Shown here piece by piece: positions 1 through 5,465 of a stretch of DNA of 5,809 nt. Each line of letters starts with the position of its first letter. The stretch's first letter is position 1. The stretch is from JACPTG01 sp964504135 (GTDB taxonomy: Archaea > Nanobdellota > Nanobdellia > Woesearchaeales > UBA10216). A program made the position numbers and the translations under genes. The stretch is taken from contig CAZDCW010000049.1 of the NCBI GenBank assembly GCA_964504135.1, positions 1 to 5,809 of the forward strand, read 5' to 3'. The notes beneath the pieces are model-generated. The model was given only the letters and a program-made list of their open reading frames with translations, did no database searches and had not been told where the DNA came from.

Positions 1-106
1 CCAAATGCTTCACCCACAACATGGCAATGAGGTGCTAAATGCTAAACTTTGAACAGAGCCTCGTTGGGAAAAAGCTTATAAATAAAGAAGATACTCCAGC
101 ATTAGA
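1..106. other. Left-edge intergenic stretch
   Basis: I see no coding region or RNA gene in this stretch. Its only supported content is the TATA element at 76-83 serving the downstream plus-strand gene. The edge may hold the tail of a neighbouring gene that cannot be identified from what is shown. Confidence 0.5.
76..83 (+). promoter_or_regulatory. TATA box of the 352-aa gene
   Basis: TTATAAAT lies behind the purine-rich stretch GGGAAAAAG, which could serve as a BRE. Its centre is about 27-28 nt before the ATG at 107. Archaeal TATA boxes normally sit about 26 nt upstream of the transcription start, so the transcript would begin at or next to the start codon (leaderless). No Shine-Dalgarno sequence precedes the ATG, which fits. 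Confidence 0.7.
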
Positions 107-1165
107 ATGGCCACGATAACTGTCCCTGTAAATGAAACATTGAGGGTCAATCCAGGCTATCTGGCATTTGTTGATTCTTTGCAGGCGGTTGTGAATCTGC
201 ATGATATAAAGCCTGAATCCGTCGAATGGGCAACTGCTGATGCCAGCCTTGCTGTTTACGGAACGCCCCCCAGGTTTTACGTCGGAATTGGAGAGGGCGC
301 TCCAAAGCTTTCGGTTGCCTTAAAGCCTAAAGCAGGAGGAACTGAAGTTATTGGAGCACACATTTACAATGCTCCACTACTTGTAAGGGATGTCCACAGG
401 TGGGGTCTTGTCAAAGACACGCTCGGCCAATATATCCTTAGGGGATGGAGAGGGGTGCCTGAAGAAAAAGAGATGTTCCAAAGGGAAAGAACCCTTGATT
501 ACGTGATTTCCAGCATGTTCGGAGATGCAATTACAAATGAAACAGCAGTTATTCGGGTTGCAGCACTTTTGCCTGTTGCGCAAAATGGTGAATATTCAAC
601 CGAATTTGTGCCGAGGCTTGAAATCAATGGCCACAATTTCTACTCAATTGCATTGATTAGTGCAGATCGGCTCAGCGCATATTTCCAAATGACAAACGGA
701 CAGACAGCAATTGATTTAAGGGATATGGACGAAGGAATGAAAATGTACGATTGGAGGGCAGACCATATCCCTGACCTTTCCTCACTGGAAAAGGCAATGC
801 TTTCAGGCCAGGAAGGCCAGATGGTATTGATAGCAAAGCCTGTCGAAAATCCTTTCAAGCAATTTTTTGATAGTTTATCTTTGGAGCGTGAGCGTGACAG
901 TTTAGAGCTGGGCATGTATGGAAGGGGTCTAGACCGTAGTCCAGAGCTATTTCTTTCGGGCCCCCCAAAAGGAATGACTGTTGGAGACGCTAGAATAAGC
1001 AGGGGGACAGAAGCAGGGCTTGGCAGTTTGTATAGGGGCAGTGTTGAAGCTTCAAGATCTGGTACGCCTGCTATTTACAATATACGATTCTTCACTGTGA
1101 AGCCTGAGCATGCTGCCGGAATTACAGTTGATGCTCTTAACACCATTGGCAGCTCAAGCGTATAA
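107..1165 (+). CDS. Uncharacterised 352-aa soluble protein
   Basis: This is the only plus-strand gene in the window and I do not recognise its family. The protein has no signal peptide and no transmembrane segment. It looks like a mixed alpha/beta cytoplasmic protein: an opening beta-like stretch (ATITVPVNETLRV), a Gly-rich segment near residues 58-66 (YVGIGEGAP), an acidic and amphipathic middle, and a flexible Gly/Ser-rich region around 285-320 (GPPKGMTVGDARISRGTE). The C-terminus is Ser-rich (SSSV). No Walker, zinc-finger or helix-turn-helix motif is visible. The ATG at 107 is supported by a TATA box centred 27-28 nt upstream, implying a leaderless monocistronic mRNA. Its stop lies 2 nt from the convergent stop of archease, so the two transcripts probably overlap at their 3' ends. 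The reading frame is clearly real (352 codons, correctly placed promoter), but function is unknown. Confidence 0.85.
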   Translation: MATITVPVNETLRVNPGYLAFVDSLQAVVNLHDIKPESVEWATADASLAVYGTPPRFYVGIGEGAPKLSVALKPKAGGTEVIGAHIYNAPLLVRDVHRWGLVKDTLGQYILRGWRGVPEEKEMFQRERTLDYVISSMFGDAITNETAVIRVAALLPVAQNGEYSTEFVPRLEINGHNFYSIALISADRLSAYFQMTNGQTAIDLRDMDEGMKMYDWRADHIPDLSSLEKAMLSGQEGQMVLIAKPVENPFKQFFDSLSLERERDSLELGMYGRGLDRSPELFLSGPPKGMTVGDARISRGTEAGLGSLYRGSVEASRSGTPAIYNIRFFTVKPEHAAGITVDALNTIGSSSV

Positions 1166-1167
1166 TT

Positions 1168-1593
1168 CTAGATATCCACGACTACCTGCACCCAGCAGTG
1201 GTCTTTCTCTTCCTTGATTTGCATTTCAGCATAGGTTACTGCCTTCACATCCCCTAGTATCTCGTACTTTTCCGAGTATCTGTCCCCTTTTGCGACCGCC
1301 TGCAGGACATATCCTTCTTTTTTCTTGTTTATTGTGAGGCTCGCAACCCTGCTGAGCGCAAACCCTTCTGCATCCAGAAGGTAGATGAATTCTCCGAGGA
1401 ATTTTACCAGCAGCGATTTCAGGTCTTCGCCCTCTGCCTGTATTGCCTTGTTCAGCTTTGGCTCAACCTTCCCCTCCTCAAATATTATGCTGGCCATTGC
1501 CTCAGCCGCGTTTGAGAACGCCTCCTCGAGGCTTTTTCCGTATGCCCTGAACTTGGCGTCGGCTGTGTGCTCGAGGAACTCGTATTTTTTCAT
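1168..1593 (-). CDS. Archease, activator of the RtcB tRNA/RNA ligase
   Basis: Archease is a small metal-binding protein. It speeds guanylylation and turnover of RtcB, the ligase that joins tRNA halves after intron removal and repairs RNA. The 141-aa length is typical of the family. The N-terminal signature HTAD is present at residues 9-12, followed by GKSLEEAFSNAAEAM (19-33), the usual Gly-x-(S/T)-L-E-E-A-F helix. The C-terminal signature VKAVTY (116-121) is followed by a strand ending in VVVDI (137-141). D12 and D140 are the candidate metal ligands. One oddity is that the His which normally follows VTY is Ala here (A122). The ATG overlaps the TGA of the upstream 84-aa gene (TGATG), so translation is probably coupled and the two form an operon. 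RtcB itself is not in this window. Family assignment is secure from the paired signatures. Confidence 0.95.
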   Translation of the reverse strand: MKKYEFLEHTADAKFRAYGKSLEEAFSNAAEAMASIIFEEGKVEPKLNKAIQAEGEDLKSLLVKFLGEFIYLLDAEGFALSRVASLTINKKKEGYVLQAVAKGDRYSEKYEILGDVKAVTYAEMQIKEEKDHCWVQVVVDI

Positions 1594-1847
1594 CAGTATG
1601 TTTCCAGCTCCTCAGCAAGCTCATACGCCTCCTTGGCTGACTTGGGTATTGCATCGGCTTCGCCCTTCTTCAGAGGCTGACCAACCGTGCCAGGAGTAGC
1701 TATCATGTTTAGCAGGTCTTCAGCCGCCGGAGGCTGCTTTTTTTCTGGTTTTGGAGCCTGGTGCTCGCCTGAAGACTCCTTGAGAATTTCAATGAGCTTG
1801 TCTATTTCCTCTTTTGTGGCTTTGCTTGTGTCTATTGTGATTATCAT
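1593..1847 (-). CDS. Small charged 84-aa protein coupled to archease, function unknown
   Basis: This is a soluble, highly charged protein of unknown function. The N-terminus (IITIDTSKATKEEIDKLIEI) predicts a short strand followed by an amphipathic helix. A Pro/Lys-rich linker (residues about 30-42) follows, then a short helix (AAEDLLNMI), a Gly/Pro turn, and a C-terminal acidic helix (SAKEAYELAEELETY). The opening, IDTS followed by a K/E-rich helix and then a disordered tail, resembles small uncharacterised proteins I recall from DPANN archaea; this is memory, not a search. A TATA box centred 27 nt before the ATG implies a leaderless transcript, and its TGA overlaps the archease ATG by one base. 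The coupling suggests co-production with archease, perhaps as a partner or for a related RNA-processing role, but nothing in the sequence proves contact. Confidence 0.82.
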   Translation of the reverse strand: MIITIDTSKATKEEIDKLIEILKESSGEHQAPKPEKKQPPAAEDLLNMIATPGTVGQPLKKGEADAIPKSAKEAYELAEELETY

Positions 1848-1869
1848 GGATGCTTCTGGATGCCGCGGC

Positions 1870-1878
1870 TTTATATTT
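1870..1878 (-). promoter_or_regulatory. TATA box of the 84-aa/archease operon
   Basis: On the minus strand AAATATAAA, preceded by an A-run, is centred at 1874. That is exactly 27 nt before the ATG at 1847. This predicts a transcript starting at the start codon. The identical element and spacing recur before the 111-aa gene. Confidence 0.7.
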
Positions 1879-1892
1879 TTTGTTGAAGGAGG

Positions 1893-2228
1893 TTAAACCA
1901 TCACTATTTCGTATCCAAAACCTCTTGCGGCCTCCATCAGTGTGGAAAGAGTGTCTCTCTCTGCTGCTGCGCCTGGATATATTACATGGGCTTGCCTTTC
2001 ATGAGCGAACAGCTCGATTCCATGCGAATCAGTTCCAACCCACAGCGTAGCCATGTGAGAATCACCATTGCGGTTTGGAAGGCCTGGATGGTATGGAACC
2101 TGCGGCGTGTAGGTATAAGAACAATTATTTGTAGGTATCCTATAGGACGCAGTTGCGTAAAAACCTGTTATTCCGCTCTGCCTCACAACATCAACAAATC
2201 GCTCGAACTCTGCCGCAACATCATCCAT
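1893..2228 (-). CDS. Uncharacterised 111-aa protein
   Basis: I do not recognise this protein. It has no signal peptide or membrane segment. Residues 1-30 form an acidic helix followed by a strand (GITGFYATASYRI). Residues 31-58 are rich in Asn, Tyr, Pro and His (NNCSYTYTPQVPYHPGLPNRN) and probably form a loop. Residues 59-111 look like a compact alpha/beta unit: strand ATLWVGTD, strand GIELFAHE, strand AHVIYPG, helix ERDTLSTLMEAARGF, and closing strand YEIVMV. His and Asp residues cluster at DSH (56-58) and TDSHG (66-70), which could be a ligand or metal site, but this is speculative. A TATA box centred 27 nt before the ATG supports the start and a leaderless mRNA. The gene stands alone, with 32 nt upstream and 45 nt downstream to its same-strand neighbours. 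Confidence 0.75.
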   Translation of the reverse strand: MDDVAAEFERFVDVVRQSGITGFYATASYRIPTNNCSYTYTPQVPYHPGLPNRNGDSHMATLWVGTDSHGIELFAHERQAHVIYPGAAAERDTLSTLMEAARGFGYEIVMV

Positions 2229-2250
2229 GGAAGGCGGGAGAACGCTAGTG

Positions 2251-2259
2251 TTTATATTT
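2251..2259 (-). promoter_or_regulatory. TATA box of the 111-aa gene
   Basis: AAATATAAA on the minus strand is centred at 2255, exactly 27 nt before the ATG at 2228. The A-run continues into the TAA stop of the 123-aa gene (2263-2261), so promoter and upstream stop codon practically abut. A leaderless transcript is predicted. Confidence 0.7.
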
Positions 2260-2260
2260 T

Positions 2261-2632
2261 TTACTCCCTTGGCCAGTAGTATATCCTGATTATCCTGGGG
2301 GAATACAGGCTGTCGTTGCCTGCTATGTATGCTGATTCGGATATTACCTGTTTTTCTGGAAGCGTTGGCTGGGCGTTGCCTGTCCTGGATACGTTGAAGG
2401 TGTAGGAGTATTGCTGCAGGTGCGGCCGCAGCGTGTCATTGACGCATGTTGAGTTTTCCTGTGTCACGCATTCCCTGAATGCAGGCTCCTTCGAGAGTGT
2501 TGTGAGCACGTCCTCGTTTTTCAGCGCGGTTTCACCCGGTATCTGGTGGGGTATGAATATTATCAGGAAGAAGAATGTTATTACTATTGCCGCTGCCGCC
2601 TCCATTGTCCTGAGGAACCCCTGCTTTACCAT
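2261..2632 (-). CDS. Pilin-like or signal-anchored 123-aa extracytoplasmic protein
   Basis: The N-terminus MVKQGFLRTMEAA followed by a hydrophobic run (AAIVITFFFLIIFI, about residues 14-27) resembles archaeal type IV pilin-like leaders: a basic start, Gly, a Glu close to the hydrophobic helix, then the helix. A plain signal-anchor is the alternative, because the Glu is one position later than in classical pilins if cleavage follows Gly5. The exposed part has four N-glycosylation sequons (NST, NDT, NVS, NDS) and two Cys (in RECVTQENSTC) that could form a small disulfide loop. It lies downstream of the 425-aa sequon-rich membrane protein and overlaps its end by 7 nt (ATGGTAA). A clear Shine-Dalgarno sequence (GGTGA, 2641-2637) sits 4 nt before the ATG. 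The pair probably act together at the cell surface; the exact structure built is unknown. Confidence 0.85.
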   Translation of the reverse strand: MVKQGFLRTMEAAAAIVITFFFLIIFIPHQIPGETALKNEDVLTTLSKEPAFRECVTQENSTCVNDTLRPHLQQYSYTFNVSRTGNAQPTLPEKQVISESAYIAGNDSLYSPRIIRIYYWPRE

Positions 2633-3903
2633 GTTTTCACCCTGATTTTTGCTGTCTCTCTGCGGCCATCAATGTGCAGTATCCGGGCGTCAGTTTCCTT
2701 CACATATATGTTTGAGCTTGGGTCAGGCGCTTTCGGCTCGTATTTGTACAGTTCGCCGTCTGTGGAGTTGAGTATCCTGTAGCTGAATTCAGCGGTTTTT
2801 GGTATTGCCCATGAGCTTCTTAGGGCGGCATAGGCTGTTGAGTTGAGCTGCCCAAGCTTTTTGGAGCTCAGCCCTTGTAAGTTTTCTTTTGCCCCGAAGT
2901 TTGCAGTGTACGGGCTCTTGTATCTGAGCGTGCTGTTGTAGTCTCCCTGGTGCGCCATTATCCTGTAGCTTGTGTCATTCTTCAGCTTAAAATAGGCTTT
3001 AAGCCTGAGCGTTGAGTTTTCCATGCATAGGCTTATGTTTGCCCGCTCAATGAAAATGAAGCTTATTCCTCCGGTCTCATCATAGACGTCAAGGTAGTTT
3101 GTGTTCGAGTTCCTGCATCCTGTCCTGTTTATGCCTCCGCTTTCCTCATCGGCATAATAGTGTGTCCCGTTTGGGAGGGTTGCGCTTATGGTGAGGTTTT
3201 GGCTGGTTTCCAGCGGGTTGTTCAGGTCTATATACGAATAGACCCTTGCTTTTCCGGCGACTATGTATGAGGTGTGGTTGAATAGCTGCGCCTGCGCCTT
3301 GTATATCGCCGCAGTGGAGGTTGAGTTGAAGCTGCTGTTGTGGAAGCTTGCCTTGGTTGAGTCAAGCTCTATGCTGAAGTTCCGCAGGACTGTCCGGCCC
3401 TTGTAAACAATTGTATCAGGCAGGCTGCCGGAGAAGTCTGCCCTGAAGGATTCCCTGTTTACGGATGTAGAGTCTCTGGCCGCGGCAAGGTCTTCACCTG
3501 CCTGGCTTACCTTGGTATAGGTTTCCGGCGACCTGGCTATTTGAAGCAGGCTTTTCCCTGCTGTTATGTTGCTTATGATTATTATCCTGCCATCATGGAT
3601 GACAAAGCTTTGGTTGGATGGGACTGTGAAGCTGGTGTCGTTCCAGTCGTAAGCGAACTTTGCTATTATGGGCTCGTTGCTGGCTGTTATGTTTGATGAG
3701 ATTATCAAGGGGACTGTTGTTACTGTCCACGTCGCATTTTGCCTTATCTTGCCATCAATTATCCGCAGCAGCGAGTCTCTTGTTTCAGGCTCGGTTGTCA
3801 GCGGCCTTATGTAGAGGAAGAACCAGGCAAGGTACAGCATGAAGATGCCGAGGCTTATTATCCAGTCTGCCTGGGACTCGCCCTTTTTTTGCCTTTTTGG
3901 CAT
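2626..3903 (-). CDS. Membrane-anchored, heavily sequon-bearing 425-aa surface protein
   Basis: A Lys/Arg-rich N-terminus (MPKRQKKGES) precedes a single hydrophobic segment (about residues 13-32, WIISLGIFMLYLAWFFLYI). About 390 residues would then lie outside the cell. That domain is rich in Ser, Thr, Asn and Tyr with alternating strand-like segments. It has 18 N-x-S/T sequons by my count, for example QNATW, FNHTS, PNGTH and YNSTL, consistent with dense archaeal N-glycosylation. Only two Cys are present (GCRN and LCMEN), possibly one disulfide. KKG before the helix might be a prepilin-type cleavage site, but the charged residues between Gly and the helix argue for a simple signal-anchor. It is co-transcribed with the overlapping 123-aa pilin-like gene. 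A TATA-like box centred 27 nt before the ATG supports the start. I recognise no named family; a surface or pilus-associated role is inference. Confidence 0.88.
   Translation of the reverse strand: MPKRQKKGESQADWIISLGIFMLYLAWFFLYIRPLTTEPETRDSLLRIIDGKIRQNATWTVTTVPLIISSNITASNEPIIAKFAYDWNDTSFTVPSNQSFVIHDGRIIIISNITAGKSLLQIARSPETYTKVSQAGEDLAAARDSTSVNRESFRADFSGSLPDTIVYKGRTVLRNFSIELDSTKASFHNSSFNSTSTAAIYKAQAQLFNHTSYIVAGKARVYSYIDLNNPLETSQNLTISATLPNGTHYYADEESGGINRTGCRNSNTNYLDVYDETGGISFIFIERANISLCMENSTLRLKAYFKLKNDTSYRIMAHQGDYNSTLRYKSPYTANFGAKENLQGLSSKKLGQLNSTAYAALRSSWAIPKTAEFSYRILNSTDGELYKYEPKAPDPSSNIYVKETDARILHIDGRRETAKIRVKTW
2637..2641 (-). promoter_or_regulatory. Shine-Dalgarno of the 123-aa gene
   Basis: GGTGA lies 4 nt before the ATG at 2632, inside the last codons of the upstream 425-aa gene. 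It matches the archaeal 16S anti-SD (complement of GGAGGTGATC). It fixes the start and shows that this operon-internal gene is initiated by a mechanism different from its leaderless neighbours. Confidence 0.7.
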
Positions 3904-4141
3904 TTTTGCCTTCAGGCCTCTGCTGATTATTAAAGGTTGCCCAAAGGGTTGGTGGTTTGTGGTTGGGAGTTAGTGGTTAAAATTGAGCAGTGACCATTGG
4001 AAAGCAGTGCACGAAGCTAAACCAGTACACGCTGCATATGCCCGACAGGAGCTGCTGAAACCAAGGAAGCCACAGGCTGCTAATTAATAAGTAGTTGACA
4101 GTCCAAAAACCTCAATCGAATAAGGGGCAATCCGATTAAGC
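3904..4141. other. Intergenic gap, only weak signals
   Basis: These 238 nt separate dnaG from the 425-aa gene and hold no convincing gene. Near the left end is the TATA-like box for the 425-aa gene. Just beyond the dnaG stop a minus-strand T5 run (complement of 4105-4109) follows a weak AATCG/CGATT inverted repeat and could assist termination. A 6-bp hairpin (GCAGTG/CGCTGC, about 4004-4035) with a long loop and a direct repeat of AGCAGTG (about 3987 and 4003) are visible but unassigned. No tRNA-like fold was found. Confidence 0.5.
3926..3934 (-). promoter_or_regulatory. TATA-like box of the 425/123-aa operon
   Basis: TTTAATAAT on the minus strand is centred at 3930, 27 nt before the ATG at 3903. 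It is weaker than the AAATATAAA elements elsewhere in the window but has the same spacing, predicting a leaderless transcript. Confidence 0.55.
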
Positions 4142-5443
4142 CTACAGCTCACTTACAGTCAGCAGGTTAATCTTTGTCTCCGGCTTCTGCTTGGCGTCCA
4201 TTGCCACGAGGAACTGGACGTTCGCCCTTTCTGCTGCCTTGACCAAATCCCTGTCTATTGAGCCGTCGAATACTATCGCGTATGCGCTGCTGAGGTCCTT
4301 TATTGTTACCTGCAGCTCTGTTATTGGCACTTTTCCGAGTATGTTAAGCTTGTCGTCGAGGATGTATGCTCCCCTTGTTCCGATGAGGTCCTCTGACATT
4401 GCGCGGAATGCCATTTTCTCTTCTGCTGAGATTATCTGCGGCCGTCTTGGGGGCATTGGCTGCCTCGGCTCTGGCCTCGGCTCCCTGAACTCCGGCCTTG
4501 GCTCCCGTTGCTCTGGCCTCGGCTCGATTCGCGGCTCTGGCCTGGGCCTGAACTCTGGCGGCCTTGGCTGTTCCGGCCTTTCAGGCCTCTGCTCAGGCCT
4601 TGGCCTTCCTCCTCCTATTTCAAACCTTGCCTGCTCTGCTGTCACCCTGCTTCTTAGGGCCTTGTGGAGCTCTTTCTTGGTTATTTCCTCGACTTCCTTT
4701 CCGTCAGGCGCCTTGGTCACATAGTCTATGTCAGCCACTTCCAGGAGCTCCTTGATTATGAGGTCTCCGCCCCTGTCTCCGTCGACGAATGCTGTGATCA
4801 CTTTTCTCCTTGACAGCTCGATTATTGTTTCAGGGACTGAGGTTCCGTTGAGGGCTATGGTGTTTTTGATGCCGTGCTTCAGCAGGTTCAGCACGTCTGC
4901 CCGGCCCTCAACAACAATGACTTCGTCTGCCTCGTCTATTACAGGGCCTGCCGGTAGCAGGTCTTTTCCGTACTGCCTTATTTCAGTGACCCTTACAGAG
5001 TACATCACTTCGTCTGCAAGCTCCTGTGAGTCTGGCATCTGGCTGTCCATAAGGTTTTTGAGGAGCTCCTTTGCCCGCTCAACGACAAAGCTTCGCTTGG
5101 TGACCCTTACGTCTTCTATCCTGTCAACCTTGATTTTTGCGTTGCAGGGGCCTATCCTCTGGATTATTTCAAGCGCCGCGGCGATGATTGAGGTTTCTGC
5201 CTTGTCTAGGGATGAGGGGACTATTATGGCTCCGCCTGTCTTGCCATTCCTGGTCTCGGTGTTTACCTCTATCCTTCCTATCCTTCCAGACCTCTGGAGC
5301 TCCCTTAATTCAAGGTCTGCGCCCAGCAGCCCCTCTGTCTGGCCGAATATCGCTCCTATTACATCAGGCCTGTCCACGACCCCGTCAATGTTTATTGTTG
5401 AATGAACTATGTATTTTGCTGATACCGGACTTATCTTGCCCAT
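4142..5443 (-). CDS. dnaG: Archaeal DnaG (Toprim protein, exosome-associated) with Pro/Arg/Glu-rich linker
   Basis: Archaeal DnaG is a Toprim-domain homologue of bacterial primase. In archaea it is best known as a subunit of the RNA exosome, promoting poly(A)-rich substrate binding and processing; primase activity has also been reported. In the 433-aa form, residues 1-165 are the conserved archaeal N-terminal domain (GKISPVSAKYIVHSTINIDG, GAIFGQTEGLLG, GRIGRI). Residues about 168-252 are Toprim, with the catalytic-type Glu in VVEGRAD (E179) and the acidic motif FVDGDRGG (D221, D223). Residues about 278-336 are a low-complexity Pro/Arg/Glu/Gln linker, and 337-433 the C-terminal domain. I start at the ATG at 5443 because AAGGTGG (5455-5449) is a well-placed Shine-Dalgarno. 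The GTG at 5452 lies inside it, and homologues begin at MGK. dnaG follows a structured RNA and probably shares its promoter near 5760. Confidence 0.97.
   Translation of the reverse strand: MGKISPVSAKYIVHSTINIDGVVDRPDVIGAIFGQTEGLLGADLELRELQRSGRIGRIEVNTETRNGKTGGAIIVPSSLDKAETSIIAAALEIIQRIGPCNAKIKVDRIEDVRVTKRSFVVERAKELLKNLMDSQMPDSQELADEVMYSVRVTEIRQYGKDLLPAGPVIDEADEVIVVEGRADVLNLLKHGIKNTIALNGTSVPETIIELSRRKVITAFVDGDRGGDLIIKELLEVADIDYVTKAPDGKEVEEITKKELHKALRSRVTAEQARFEIGGGRPRPEQRPERPEQPRPPEFRPRPEPRIEPRPEQREPRPEFREPRPEPRQPMPPRRPQIISAEEKMAFRAMSEDLIGTRGAYILDDKLNILGKVPITELQVTIKDLSSAYAIVFDGSIDRDLVKAAERANVQFLVAMDAKQKPETKINLLTVSEL
4436..4612 (-). repeat. Low-complexity repeat encoding the P/R/E/Q linker of DnaG
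   Basis: Degenerate units resembling CTCTGGCCTCGGCTC (plus strand) encode repeats of EPRPE/RPEQR type. Pro, Arg, Glu and Gln make up about 53 of the 59 residues. The composition suggests an extended, disordered, highly charged tether between the Toprim and C-terminal domains. Such repeats are prone to slippage, so its length may vary between strains. Confidence 0.85.
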
Positions 5444-5448
5444 CTTTA

Positions 5449-5455
5449 CCACCTT
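5449..5455 (-). promoter_or_regulatory. Shine-Dalgarno of dnaG
   Basis: AAGGTGG is followed by TAAAG and then the ATG at 5443. The GGTG core matches the archaeal anti-SD. The possible upstream GTG start is embedded in this element, which argues for the ATG. Confidence 0.75.
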
Positions 5456-5465
5456 GTTTGGATTT

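Noticed and set aside
3964..3975. 12-mer TGGGAGTTAGTG shared with the minus-strand RNA at 5598-5587 (pocket of hairpin 2)
   Set aside because: A 12-base match is expected about once or twice by chance when a window this size is compared with itself on both strands, and no hairpin or ACA surrounds this copy.
4095..4141. Intrinsic terminator of dnaG
   Set aside because: There is only a 5-bp inverted repeat and a T5 run, which is too weak to list as a confident terminator; it is mentioned in the gap description.
4191..5405. Long plus-strand reading frames (177 and 225 codons) across dnaG
   Set aside because: They are antisense shadows of the well-supported dnaG frame. Their Ser/Leu/Gly-rich low complexity is produced by the linker repeat and codon bias.
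5444..5452. GTG start giving a 436-aa DnaG
   Set aside because: The GTG is part of the AAGGTGG Shine-Dalgarno; the ATG nine bases later has ideal spacing and matches the family's MGK start.
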